DNA from: Cellulomonas fimi
Lineage (GTDB): Bacteria > Actinomycetota > Actinomycetes > Actinomycetales > Cellulomonadaceae
NCBI RefSeq assembly: GCF_028527925.1
Contig: NZ_JAPESW010000003.1
Coordinates: 124,001-188,000 of the forward strand
DNA: 64,000 nucleotides
Reading direction: 5' to 3'
In this document: positions 16,037 through 24,513 of the stretch, in pieces
Numbering within the stretch: the first letter of the stretch is position 1
Layout of the letters: each line of letters begins with the position of its first letter
Translations under genes and position numbers: made by a program
Notes under the pieces: model-generated
Databases searched by the model: none
What the model was told of the DNA's origin: nothing
The model's input: only the letters and a program-made list of their open reading frames with translations

Positions 16037-17356
16037 TCAGGCGGCGACCGGAGCGGGCGCGGGCGACGGGACGACGACGCGTCGGCCCACGACCTCGGTC
16101 CGGACCGACCGCGCCACGGCGGCCGGGCCGCCGGCGAGGACGCACGCCGCGACGAGGACCGCGAGGAGCGAGAGCCCGCCGCCGATGCCGAGCGCCGCTC
16201 GGGGGCCGAGCACGTCGGTGAGCAGCCCCACGAGCGGTGCGCCGGCGATCGACGCGAGCGACGACACGAGCCCCTGGACCGCGAGCACCCGCCCGCGCAG
16301 GTGCCCGGGCGCGAGCAGCTGCACGGTCGTCGAGACCGCGGTGTCGTAGACGATCGAGCAGGCGGCGACCGCGACCATCGCGCCCGCGAAGACCCACACG
16401 GCCGGCGCCGCCCCGGCGGTCGCCTGCACGACGGCCGCGGCCCCGGCCGATCCGAGCAGCACCGGCAGCCGCATCGCGCGCAGCCGGGCCGCGACCGCCG
16501 CGCCGAGCAGCGCGCCGACCGAGAAGCACGTGAACAGCCGCCCGTACAGGCCGGGCCCACCGTCGAACACGCCGTCGGCCATCGCCGCCATCGTCACCTG
16601 GAAGTGCCGCCCGACGGCGCCGGTCACGACGCCCGCGCCGAGGACGACGACGAGCTGCCGGCTGCCCAGCACGTACCGCACGCCGTCCCGGACCCGGTCG
16701 GCACCGCGCACCGCCCGGTCGAGCGGGTGCAGCAGGTCGGGCCGCAGCCGCACGACGGTGAGCGCGACGAACGCGAACGACACCGCGTCGATCGCGAACA
16801 CCGCCGACGCGCCCGGCCCGGCCAGCACGACCGACCCCGCGGCCAGACCCAGCACCCAGCCCGTCGAGTGCGTGATCGAGCCGAGCGCGATGCCGTTCGA
16901 CAGGTGCTCACGCCCGAGGACCTGCCCGAGCAGCCGCCCGAACGACGGTCCGTCGAGCACGCCGATCGTGCCGGTCAGCGCGGCGAACGCGTAGAGGTGC
17001 CACAGGTGCGCGTCGCCGCCGTGCACGAGCACCGCGAGCAGCGCGGCCAGCACCGCGTGCGTCCCCTGCGTCCAGGGCAGGACGCGGCGCGCGTCGAGCC
17101 GGTCCGCGAGCGCCCCGCCGAGCAGACCGAAGGCGATGGACGGCACCTGCTTGACCGCGACGACGGCGCCGAGCGCGGCGGCCGAGCCGGTCACGTCGAA
17201 GACGAGCCAGCCGAGCGCGGCGGTCGACATCCACGAGCCGGTGTTGGAGACGAGGTCGGCGAGCGCCCAGCGCCGGTAGTTGGGCAGCGCGAGGGCGCGC
17301 AGGGCGACGGGCAGGCGGAGACGGGGGACAGCAGGGCGACGCACGAGTGGTCCCAT
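16037..17356 (-). CDS. MFS transporter (EntS-like exporter)
   Basis: 439 residues from the ATG at 17356; the longer open frame upstream is Arg-rich and was rejected. About 12 membrane helices are visible. Segments such as RRWALADLVSNTGSWMSTAA, LGGALADRLDARRVLPWTQG and LAPGHLRGRVLAVQGLVSS are typical of MFS_3/EntS-type transporters, which export siderophores or drugs by proton antiport. No regulator is adjacent. It is convergent with the large membrane glycosidase-like gene (31-bp gap) and divergent from the thiamine-diphosphate enzyme. Confidence 0.88.
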   Translation of the reverse strand: MGPLVRRPAVPRLRLPVALRALALPNYRRWALADLVSNTGSWMSTAALGWLVFDVTGSAAALGAVVAVKQVPSIAFGLLGGALADRLDARRVLPWTQGTHAVLAALLAVLVHGGDAHLWHLYAFAALTGTIGVLDGPSFGRLLGQVLGREHLSNGIALGSITHSTGWVLGLAAGSVVLAGPGASAVFAIDAVSFAFVALTVVRLRPDLLHPLDRAVRGADRVRDGVRYVLGSRQLVVVLGAGVVTGAVGRHFQVTMAAMADGVFDGGPGLYGRLFTCFSVGALLGAAVAARLRAMRLPVLLGSAGAAAVVQATAGAAPAVWVFAGAMVAVAACSIVYDTAVSTTVQLLAPGHLRGRVLAVQGLVSSLASIAGAPLVGLLTDVLGPRAALGIGGGLSLLAVLVAACVLAGGPAAVARSVRTEVVGRRVVVPSPAPAPVAA

Positions 17357-17586
17357 CGGCGCCCGCTCGCACCCGCATGAACCCGCGGCACTGCCGCGTC
17401 GGTCACACCGCGAGGGTCGCCGCCGTGGCCTCACGCGCGAGGGCGTGAGGCGTGCGTCACCGTCGCGCGGCGACCCGTCCGACCGGGTGACGACGTGCGC
17501 CCGGATGCGCCACGCGACGCGGGCGCGGAGCATGGCGGGGACGGTCCGGGGGCGGCGCCGCGCGCGACGACGGACGGGGCGGGGCG

Positions 17587-19389
17587 ATGGCGACGGTGGC
17601 GGACGGGATCGTGCGCAGGCTCGCCGACTGGGGCGTGTCGCGCGTCTTCGGCTACGCGGGCGACGGGATCGACCCGCTGCTCGCCGCGCTGCACCGCGCG
17701 CAGGACGACGTCGAGCTGGTCACCGCGCGGCACGAGGAGATGGCCGCGTTCATGGCGACGGGCCACGCGAAGTACTCGGGCGGTGTCGGGGTGTGCCTCG
17801 CGACACAGGGGCCGGGGGCGATCCACCTGCTCAACGGGCTCTACGACGCCAAGCTCGACCGCAAGCCGGTCGTCGCGATCGTCGGGCAGGTCGTCACCAC
17901 GGCGCTCGGCAGCGGCTACCTGCAGGAGGTCGACCTGCCGGTGCTGCTCAAGGACGTGTGCGGTCAGTACGTGCAGACGCTCGCGACACCGCAGCAGCTG
18001 CCGCTGGTCCTCGACGACGCGATCCGCACGGCGCTGGCGACGTCGAGCCCGACGGCGGTGATCGTCCCCCACGACGTGCAGCAGGCGGACCTGCCGGACC
18101 TGGAGCAGACGCACGGCGTGGTCGTCACGTCCCCGGCGGCGGCGCGCGGGATCGCCGTGCCGCCCGAGGAGGACCTGCGCCGGGCTGCGCGCCTGCTCGC
18201 GACCGGCGAGCGCGTCGCGGTGCTGGCCGGCCAGGGCGCCGCGGGTGCGGTCGACGAGGTCCTTGCCGTCGTCGACCGGCTGGGGGCGGGCCTCACGACG
18301 TCGCTGCTCGGCAAGCCGCTCTTCGACGAGGGACTGCCCGCGCACACGGGCGTGATGGGGCACCTCGGCACGACCGCGTCCGCGGACCTCATGGCGCGTT
18401 GCGACACGCTGCTCATCGTCGGGTCCAACGACCCGTGGACGGAATTCTACCCGCCGCACGGCCAGGCACGAGCGGTGCAGGTCGACGTCGCGCCACGGAA
18501 CCTCGGCGCGAAGTACCCGGTCGAGGTGCCGCTCGCGGGGGACGCCGCCGCGACGCTGCGCGCACTGCTCCCCCACCTCCCGGAGCGCCGCGTGCCGTGG
18601 CGCGCGCAGGTCGAGGAGTCCGTCGCGGCGTGGCTCCGCATCGCGGCCGAGCGCGTCGCCGCCCCGGCCGACCCGCTCAACCCCCAGCGCGTCGTGCACG
18701 CGCTGAGCGCGCACCTGCCGGCCGACGCGCAGGTCTCCGTCGACGTCGGGTCGGTCGTCTACTGGTACGCGCGGTTCCTGCGGCTGCCGCCGGGCGTGCC
18801 CGCGCACCTGTCGAGCACGCTCGCGTCGATGGGGTCCGCACTCCCCTACGGGATCGCCGCGAAGCTGCTGCACCCCGACCGGCCCGTCGTCGCGCTCGCC
18901 GGAGACGGCGCGATGCAGATGAACGGCATCAACGAGCTCGTCACCGTCGCCGCGCGCTGGCGGGACTGGGCGGACCCGCGGTTCGTCGTGCTCGTGCTGC
19001 ACAACGGCGACCTGGCCGAGGTGTCGTGGGAGCAGCGCGAGATGGAGGGCGACCCGCGGTTCCCGACGTCGCAGACGGTCCCCGCCTTCCCGTACGCGGG
19101 GTACGCGGAGCTGCTCGGCCTGCGCGGCATGCGGGTCGACGACCCGGACGACCTCGACGACGTCTGGCGTGCCGCCCTGTCCGCCGACCGGCCGTGCGTC
19201 GTCGAGGCAATCGTCGACCGGGACACCCCGCTCCTGCCGCCGCGCGTGCCCGCGGAGAAGGTCGCGCAGATGCACCGCGGCCTCGCGCAGGAGCCCGACG
19301 CCGGTGCGGCCAGGGCGGCCCTCGACGCGCAGCGGGCGGACGAGGCCGGCGACGACCCGGCGGGCCTGTCCGCGGAGCACGCGGACTAG
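17587..19389 (+). CDS. thiamine-diphosphate enzyme, pyruvate oxidase / acetolactate synthase type
   Basis: 600 residues. It has three standard domains: a Pyr domain (about 1-180) with catalytic Glu in ARHEEMAAFMATGHAK, a central Rossmann-like domain (about 185-335, RVAVLAGQGAAGAVDEV), and a PP domain (about 360-550) with the ThDP motif GDGAMQMNGINEL and the Asn in VLHNGD. This layout fits PoxB-type pyruvate dehydrogenase (quinone) and acetolactate-synthase-like proteins. The C-terminal tail is short and acidic rather than a clear lipid-binding helix, so substrate and electron acceptor are uncertain. It stands alone, followed by a GC-rich hairpin. Confidence 0.88.
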   Translation: MATVADGIVRRLADWGVSRVFGYAGDGIDPLLAALHRAQDDVELVTARHEEMAAFMATGHAKYSGGVGVCLATQGPGAIHLLNGLYDAKLDRKPVVAIVGQVVTTALGSGYLQEVDLPVLLKDVCGQYVQTLATPQQLPLVLDDAIRTALATSSPTAVIVPHDVQQADLPDLEQTHGVVVTSPAAARGIAVPPEEDLRRAARLLATGERVAVLAGQGAAGAVDEVLAVVDRLGAGLTTSLLGKPLFDEGLPAHTGVMGHLGTTASADLMARCDTLLIVGSNDPWTEFYPPHGQARAVQVDVAPRNLGAKYPVEVPLAGDAAATLRALLPHLPERRVPWRAQVEESVAAWLRIAAERVAAPADPLNPQRVVHALSAHLPADAQVSVDVGSVVYWYARFLRLPPGVPAHLSSTLASMGSALPYGIAAKLLHPDRPVVALAGDGAMQMNGINELVTVAARWRDWADPRFVVLVLHNGDLAEVSWEQREMEGDPRFPTSQTVPAFPYAGYAELLGLRGMRVDDPDDLDDVWRAALSADRPCVVEAIVDRDTPLLPPRVPAEKVAQMHRGLAQEPDAGAARAALDAQRADEAGDDPAGLSAEHAD

Positions 19390-19443
19390 CGGCGCGGATC
19401 CGAGCGGCGTCCGGAGGGCGCGCGGACCCGGTCGAGGAGAGGC

Positions 19444-19463
19444 GGCCGGGCGGGCGCCCGGCC
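19444..19463. terminator. GC-rich hairpin between convergent genes
   Basis: GGCCGGGCG (19444-19452) pairs with CGCCCGGCC (19455-19463) across a 2-nt gap. It lies after the thiamine-diphosphate enzyme and just past the stop of the small minus-strand gene, so it could terminate both. There is no U-tract, as is common in actinobacteria. Confidence 0.55.
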
Positions 19464-19467
19464 TCCG

Positions 19468-19557
19468 TCAGAGCTGCCGACGCACGCCCGCCTCGTGCGC
19501 CACCTCGCCGACCTCCTCGTCGACCGGCGCCGTCATGACGGAGCTGTCCGTGCTCAT
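19468..19557 (-). CDS. small acidic peptide, 29 residues
   Basis: ATG at 19557 is preceded by GGGGAGG at ideal spacing (5 nt), one of the strongest ribosome-binding sites in the window. The product begins MSTDSSVMTAPVDEEVGEVA and ends in a basic tail (VRRQL). It has no membrane segment or Cys. I do not recognise it. Its support is the start signal and the terminator-like hairpin after its stop; conservation in relatives would decide. Confidence 0.5.
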   Translation of the reverse strand: MSTDSSVMTAPVDEEVGEVAHEAGVRRQL

Positions 19558-19736
19558 GGGAACCTCCCCGGGCGGTCGTCGCCCGCACGCCGGAGCAGCC
19601 TCAGTGAACGACCGTGCGGCCAGGGTCGCAATCGGACCGGGGCACCGGGCGCGTCCCTTTCGGGCGGTTGACCCCATCGGGTGGGCGTCGCGCGAACCGC
19701 TGCCGCGGGCCGCACCGGACCCCTATCGTCCGCAGC

Positions 19737-21962
19737 ATGCTCCCCCGCCCGCGCGTCGCCGTCCTCGTCGCCACCGCCCTTGCGCTCGTCGTGGTCCCCG
19801 CGGTCCCGTCGGCCGCGGCCGGCCCGGTGACGGCGATCACGATGCAGGCGGACCCCGGCACGTGGACGTACGAGCGGATGAACGCCGTCTTCGACTCGGG
19901 CCTGACCGTGGAGGTCCGCGAGGCCGCGACCCGCGACAACGTGACCGTCCGCACCGACCCTGCGCGGACGCCCGACGGGCTGGTCCAGATCCAGGCGAGC
20001 CCGGGTGCGCCGCGCCTCGCGGTCGGTTCCTACGCCATCGGTGGGCCGTTCGACGCGACCCTGCCGTACGTCATGACGTGGTTCGGGCCCGACACCTGCA
20101 TGGGCGGCACCGGCACCCTCGACGTGCTCGCCCTCACGCGCGACGCGTCGGTGGCGCTGACGAGCCTCGCGGCCGACGTCACGCGCAGCGCGTGCCCGGC
20201 CCCCGCGTCGAGCGGCCACTGGTCGCTCCGCTGGAACTCGACCGTGCCGTACCAGCACACCGCCACGACCAGCCTCGACGTGGGCGAGCTCGTCGGTGGT
20301 CGCAGCGTCGACGGGACGGTCACGGTCACCAACGCCGGCACCGGGTCGCAGACCTACGGCGCGTCGGAGATCCCCGTGGGCAACCCGGAGTACGCGGGCA
20401 TCGCGACGGTCGTCTCCGACGGCTGCGCGGGCCGCACGCTGGCGCCGCGCCAGAACTGCACGCTGACCGTGCGCTTCGTCTCCGACGGGGAGCACCACTT
20501 CCGGGGGTACGTCCGGACGCCCGACCAGACGGCGCGGGGCGTCACGCTCACGCGGGTGCAGATGGAGGCGCTGCCCGTGCCGCCGGTCCCGGTCGTCGTG
20601 CCGCGGGCGCTGCGCGGCGAGATCCAGCTCACCTCCTCCACGCAGGCGCAGAAGTTCCGGGTGCTGCGCGCGTCCGCGGGGGAGCCGGAGCACGAGGTGG
20701 CGCACGACGTCGCGATGCCGTGGACCGACACGGCCGTCACCGGGGGCGTCCGCTACACGTACCGGGTCCGCGCGGTGAACGGTGACGTCGCGAGCGAGCC
20801 GAGCCCGCCGCTGACCGTGATGGCGCTGCTGCCCGCGGAGGGCAACGACGGCGAGCTCGTCCCGATCGACCCGGTGCGGGTGCTCGACACCCGGTCCGGT
20901 CTGGGCGCACCCGCCGGGAAGCTCGGTGCGGGCAAGGTCCTGACGTTCGACCCGGCGCTCGGCGACGCGATCCCGCGGACCGGGGTGTCGGCGGTGCTGC
21001 TCAACGTCACCGGGACCGAGCCGACGCAGGCGACGCACGTGCGCGTCTGGCCCGCGGGCGACCCGCTGCCGGACACGTCGTCGCTCAACCTGGTCCCGGG
21101 TCAGAGCCGACCCAACCAGGTCGTCGTGCCGCTCGGCGACGACGGGCGCGTCGCGCTGCACAACAACGCGGGCGCGACGCACCTGCTCGTGGACGTCCAG
21201 GGCTTCTACTCGACGGCCGACGGCGAGGACGGCGGCGGGTACCACCCGGTGGCGACGACCCGCATCCTCGACACCCGCGAGCCGGACTGGGACGGCGGCG
21301 TCTACCCGCTGGGTCCCGGCGAGGAGATCTGGGTGCCGGTCGACGACCTGCTGGGCCGCTCGCCGACGGCGGTCGACGTGAACCTGACGGTCACGCAGCC
21401 GACGCAGGCAGGGCACGTCGTCGCGTGGGCGGGCGACACCGACGCCCCGGGCGTGTCGAACGTCAACTACGCGCCCGGCCAGACGGTCCCGAACCACGCG
21501 GTCGTCCCGGTCTCCTTCGACGGGGCGTGGCCGGGCTTCGCGCTGCGGAACAACACGACCGGGACGGCGCACGTGCTCGTCGACCTGCAGGGCTGGTACG
21601 ACGACGGGACCGCGACCGACGGCCTGCGGTTCCGGCCGTCGACGACCACGCGCGTGGCGGACACGCGGGCGGGCGGACGTGCCGTCGCCGCCGGTCAGAC
21701 GCTCGTGGTGCCGTCGTCGGCCCTCCCGGCGGCCGTCGCGCACGTCGTCAACGCGACGGCGACGCAGTCGAGCGGGCCCGGCCACCTCGTGGCGTGGAGC
21801 GGCGACGGCTCCGTGCCGGGGACGTCCGTCGTGAACTTCGCGCGCGGCGAGGACTCCCCGAACCTGGCGACCGTCGCGACGGGTGCCGACGGTCGGATCG
21901 CGGTCACGGCGGGCTCGTCGTCCGTGCACGTCATCGTCGACCACCTCGGCGTCTTCTACTGA
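19737..21962 (+). CDS. large secreted protein with three repeated C-terminal beta domains
   Basis: 741 residues from the ATG at 19737, 7 nt after TATCGT. A signal peptide (1-28, VPSAAA) is followed by beta-rich sequence, a stretch with the VTVTNAGTGSQTY pattern of immunoglobulin-like choice-of-anchor domains (about 180-270), and a fibronectin-III-like segment (about 285-365). Then come three copies of a roughly 120-residue domain, each opening with RVLDTR/RILDTR/RVADTR and ending LLVDVQGFY / LVDLQGWY / VIVDHLGVFY. This repeat occurs in actinobacterial cell-wall and peptidase proteins and may serve surface attachment. No catalytic motif was seen, so the role is probably structural or adhesive. 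Confidence 0.75.
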   Translation: MLPRPRVAVLVATALALVVVPAVPSAAAGPVTAITMQADPGTWTYERMNAVFDSGLTVEVREAATRDNVTVRTDPARTPDGLVQIQASPGAPRLAVGSYAIGGPFDATLPYVMTWFGPDTCMGGTGTLDVLALTRDASVALTSLAADVTRSACPAPASSGHWSLRWNSTVPYQHTATTSLDVGELVGGRSVDGTVTVTNAGTGSQTYGASEIPVGNPEYAGIATVVSDGCAGRTLAPRQNCTLTVRFVSDGEHHFRGYVRTPDQTARGVTLTRVQMEALPVPPVPVVVPRALRGEIQLTSSTQAQKFRVLRASAGEPEHEVAHDVAMPWTDTAVTGGVRYTYRVRAVNGDVASEPSPPLTVMALLPAEGNDGELVPIDPVRVLDTRSGLGAPAGKLGAGKVLTFDPALGDAIPRTGVSAVLLNVTGTEPTQATHVRVWPAGDPLPDTSSLNLVPGQSRPNQVVVPLGDDGRVALHNNAGATHLLVDVQGFYSTADGEDGGGYHPVATTRILDTREPDWDGGVYPLGPGEEIWVPVDDLLGRSPTAVDVNLTVTQPTQAGHVVAWAGDTDAPGVSNVNYAPGQTVPNHAVVPVSFDGAWPGFALRNNTTGTAHVLVDLQGWYDDGTATDGLRFRPSTTTRVADTRAGGRAVAAGQTLVVPSSALPAAVAHVVNATATQSSGPGHLVAWSGDGSVPGTSVVNFARGEDSPNLATVATGADGRIAVTAGSSSVHVIVDHLGVFY

Positions 21963-22000
21963 CGTCGCCCCACCGCGCGCCCGACGACCGGTCAGCACCC

Positions 22001-22030
22001 TTGACCCGGCACTTGTTTTTTGCAAGTGTA
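22001..22030 (+). promoter_or_regulatory. promoter with overlapping palindromic operator for the VOC-HxlR unit
   Basis: TTGACC (22001-22006) and the weak hexamer AGTGTA (22025-22030) are 18 bp apart. Between them CACTTG (22010-22015) and CAAGTG (22023-22028) form an inverted repeat with a T-rich 7-bp spacer, an unusually AT-rich patch for this genome. Repression by the HxlR protein encoded downstream is the simplest reading. Confidence 0.6.
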
Positions 22031-22072
22031 GCTGTCGTCCGCACCGCACCGCGCCGCACGAGGGGAAGCACC

Positions 22073-22507
22073 ATGACCGCGATGTTCGTCAACCTGCCGG
22101 TGACCGACCTGGAGCGTGCGAAGGGCTTCTACACGGCGCTCGGCTTCACCATCAACCCGATGTTCACCGACCACAACGCCGCCTGCGTCGTCGTCGAGGA
22201 GGACCACAGCGCGTTCATGCTCCTCACGCGCGAGTACTTCCAGACGTTCACGGACCTGCCGCTCGGCGACCCGGCGGTGAGCCCGTCGGTGTCGACCGCG
22301 ATCTTCCTCGACAGCCGCCAGGCGGTCGACGCGACCGCCGCCGCCGGACTGGCCGCGGGAGGCACCGAGCCGCGCCCCGCGTCCGACTACGGCTTCATGT
22401 ACCAGCGCGGGCTCACCGACCCCGACGGCAACGTCCTCGAGTTCGGCTGGATGGACCCGGCGGCCGCCGCTCAGGGCCCCGACGCGGTCGCGAGCCAGCA
22501 GGCCTGA
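22073..22507 (+). CDS. VOC family (glyoxalase-like) protein
   Basis: 144 residues with GAGGGGAAG before the ATG. It begins MTAMFVNLPVTDLERAKGFY and ends TDPDGNVLEFGWMDP, the two hallmark strands of the PhnB/VOC family; a metal-binding Glu lies in LEFGW. Such proteins are lyases, dioxygenases or drug-binding proteins; the substrate is unknown. It is followed after 5 bp by an HxlR regulator and preceded by a palindrome, so this is probably a self-regulated two-gene operon for an electrophile or xenobiotic. Confidence 0.9.
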   Translation: MTAMFVNLPVTDLERAKGFYTALGFTINPMFTDHNAACVVVEEDHSAFMLLTREYFQTFTDLPLGDPAVSPSVSTAIFLDSRQAVDATAAAGLAAGGTEPRPASDYGFMYQRGLTDPDGNVLEFGWMDPAAAAQGPDAVASQQA

Positions 22508-22512
22508 GGCCG

Positions 22513-23154
22513 ATGGCCGCACGCGACTACGGGCAGTACTGCGGGATCACGCGCGCCCTCGAGCTGGTCGGTGAACGGTGGGCGCTGCTCCTCGTCCGCG
22601 ACCTGCTCGTCGGGCCACGCCGCTACGGCGAGCTCGCCGCGGGGCTCCCCCGCATCCCGAGCAACGTCCTCGCGGCCCGGCTCAAGGAGCTGCAGGCGGC
22701 CGGCATCATCCGTCGCGCACCCCGGTCGCGCGTCATCGTCTACGAGCTCACGCCGTACGGCCGCGAGCTCGAACCCGTCGTCCTCGCGCTCGGGGCGTGG
22801 GGCTTCAAGGCGATGGGCGATCCCCGCGAGGAGCAGGTCGTCACGCCCGACGCCCTGACGATGACGCTGCGCACCGCCTTCCGCCCGGAGGTCGCCGCGA
22901 CGCTGCCGGCGACGGCCTACGCCGCCCACCTGGACGACGCCGGCCTGCTGATCCGGGTGGCCGGCCCGTCGCTCGACGTGACGCGCGGTGACGGGCCCGT
23001 CGACCTGGCGTTCACCGCCGGCCCCGACCTGCACCGGCTCATCTCCGGCGACCTCTCCCCCGACCGCGCCCTCACCACGGGCGCGGTCGAGGTGCTGCGC
23101 GGCCCCGGCGACCTGCTCGCCCGCTTCGCCACGACGTTCCACCTCGCCGCCTGA
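22513..23154 (+). CDS. HxlR-family transcriptional regulator
   Basis: 213 residues. The N-terminal 100 residues match HxlR winged helices: QYCGITRALELVGERWALLL, VGPRRYGELAAGLPRIPSNV and YELTPYGRELEPVVLALGAW. The early Cys (residue 10 region) is the position used for thiol or aldehyde sensing in some HxlR proteins. The C-terminal 110 residues are an extra SCP2-like or ligand-binding domain (LLIRVAGPSLDVTRGDGPVD) found in longer actinobacterial members. It lies 5 bp after the VOC gene and probably binds the palindrome at 22010-22028. Confidence 0.9.
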   Translation: MAARDYGQYCGITRALELVGERWALLLVRDLLVGPRRYGELAAGLPRIPSNVLAARLKELQAAGIIRRAPRSRVIVYELTPYGRELEPVVLALGAWGFKAMGDPREEQVVTPDALTMTLRTAFRPEVAATLPATAYAAHLDDAGLLIRVAGPSLDVTRGDGPVDLAFTAGPDLHRLISGDLSPDRALTTGAVEVLRGPGDLLARFATTFHLAA

Positions 23155-23233
23155 CCGTCACGACGACGGGCGCCGTCCGGTGCGCAGCGGCGACGGCGCG
23201 TGCGGGCGCCCGCCCTTCCCGGCCGGCGCACGG

Positions 23234-23800
23234 TCACGAGTCGCCCGGTGACGTGCGCGTGAGTCGGTCGACGGCCAGCTCGACCTCGTCGCGGTCGCGC
23301 GGCTCGGTGTCGAGGGCGCGGTGGATCGTCAGGCCCTCGATCATCGCGTCGAGCAGCCGGGCCGTCGGCGGGTCGAAGTGCCGTTCGAGCGCGTGCCGGC
23401 TGCGGGCCATCCACGCGTGCGTCAGACGGCGGTAGCGCGGGTCGCGGGCGGCGAGCGTGTAGAGCTCGTGGGTCAGGACGAGCTCGTGCGGGTCGGTGAG
23501 GACGTCGACGGCGATCAGGTCGACGACGGCCCGTCGCGCCTCGTCGATCCCGTGGACCGTGGCCATCGCCGCCTCGAAGCGGTCGCTCATGCGCCGGGCG
23601 AAGCGCTCGAACGCCTCGACGAGCAGCGCGTCGACGCTGTCGAAGTGGTACGTGATCGACCCGAGCGGCACGTCGGCCGCGGCGGCGACGCGACGCGTCG
23701 ACGCCCCCGCGACCCCGACCTCCCCGACGACCTCGAGGCACGCCTCGACGATGCGGTCGCGCCGCTCGGGGTCGTGGCGGCGCGGCCGCCGCTCGGTCAC
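23234..23800 (-). CDS. TetR-family transcriptional regulator
   Basis: 188 residues, GTG at 23800, overlapping the stop of the acetyltransferase gene upstream on the same strand (GTGA). The N-terminus has the TetR helix-turn-helix (RRVAAAADVPLGSITYHFDSVDALL). The C-terminal all-helical domain is the ligand-binding dimerisation part; its Tyr- and His-rich helices (LVLTHELYTLAARDPRYRRL) resemble TetR_C-type pockets. It is probably co-transcribed with, and represses, the acetyltransferase through the 20-bp palindrome at 24411-24430. Confidence 0.9.
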   Translation of the reverse strand: MTERRPRRHDPERRDRIVEACLEVVGEVGVAGASTRRVAAAADVPLGSITYHFDSVDALLVEAFERFARRMSDRFEAAMATVHGIDEARRAVVDLIAVDVLTDPHELVLTHELYTLAARDPRYRRLTHAWMARSRHALERHFDPPTARLLDAMIEGLTIHRALDTEPRDRDEVELAVDRLTRTSPGDS

Positions 23801-24402
23801 CGCGCCTCGTCCTGCGGGCCGATCTGCCGCACGACGCGTGCGGGGTTGCCGACCGCGACCACGTTCGCGGGCAGGTCGCGCACGACGACGGACCCCGCGC
23901 CGACGACGGTGTTGTCGCCGATCGTCACACCCGGGCAGACGATGACCCCGCCGCCGAGCCAGACGTTGTCGCCGAGGGTGATGGGCTTCGCCGCCTCGAG
24001 CTTGTCGCGGCGCGGCTGCGGGTCGACCGGGTGGGTCGGGGTGAGCAGCTGGACGTTCGGGCCGATCTGGCAGTCCTCGCCGATCGTGATGGTCGCGACG
24101 TCGAGCGCGGTGAGGTTGTAGTTGACGAACGTGCGCGCGCCGATGTGGATGTTCTCGCCGTAGTCGACGAACAGCGGCGGCTTGACGTACGCGCCCTCGC
24201 CGAGGGAGCCGAGCAGCGCGACCAGGTGCTCGCGCGCGCCGGGCTCCCCCGCGGACTCGGCGCGGTAGTAGGCGTCGGTCAGCCGGAACGCCTCGCGCGC
24301 GATGCGACCACTGTCGGGGTCGTCGGCGATGTAGAGATCGCCCGCGAGCATGCGCTCGCGGTTGGTGCGGGGGTCGCCGGCGAAGTAGTCAGGGGTCGTC
24401 AT
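23797..24402 (-). CDS. sugar O-acetyltransferase (maltose/galactoside acetyltransferase family)
   Basis: 201 residues from the ATG at 24402. The N-terminal Mac domain (RERMLAGDLYIADDPDSGRI) is followed by a left-handed beta-helix of hexapeptide repeats (GARTFVNYNLTALDVATITI, IGPNVQLLTPTHP, NVWLGGGVIVCPGVTIGDNT, VVGAGSVVVRDLPANVVAVG). The catalytic His is in TPTHPVD. The enzyme uses acetyl-CoA to acetylate a sugar hydroxyl. It shares a promoter with the TetR gene, which overlaps its stop. Confidence 0.92.
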   Translation of the reverse strand: MTTPDYFAGDPRTNRERMLAGDLYIADDPDSGRIAREAFRLTDAYYRAESAGEPGAREHLVALLGSLGEGAYVKPPLFVDYGENIHIGARTFVNYNLTALDVATITIGEDCQIGPNVQLLTPTHPVDPQPRRDKLEAAKPITLGDNVWLGGGVIVCPGVTIGDNTVVGAGSVVVRDLPANVVAVGNPARVVRQIGPQDEAR

Positions 24403-24410
24403 GCGGACGA

Positions 24411-24430
24411 TCGTACACAGATGTGTACGA
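24411..24430. promoter_or_regulatory. 20-bp perfect palindrome, TetR operator
   Basis: TCGTACACA (24411-24419) and TGTGTACGA (24422-24430) are perfect inverted arms around GA. It sits 9 bp upstream of the acetyltransferase start, where it would cover the promoter or transcript start of the acetyltransferase-TetR operon. Confidence 0.75.
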
Positions 24431-24513
24431 CTGAACACATCGTGTGCCCGGGCCGCTCGGCGCTCCGGTAGCGTCGCAGCGGACACGGCCCGGATGACGG
24501 CGGGGAGGACCGG

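Noticed and set aside
12355-16560. 1401-codon open frame on the minus strand opposite the membrane glycosidase-like gene
   Set aside because: It spans several plus-strand genes with better codon bias and clear motifs, and its sequence is Arg/Asp/Gln-rich shadow coding.
16037-19389. MFS gene and thiamine-diphosphate gene as a biosynthetic cluster
   Set aside because: They are divergent, with no tailoring or carrier genes and no regulator; nothing else supports a cluster.
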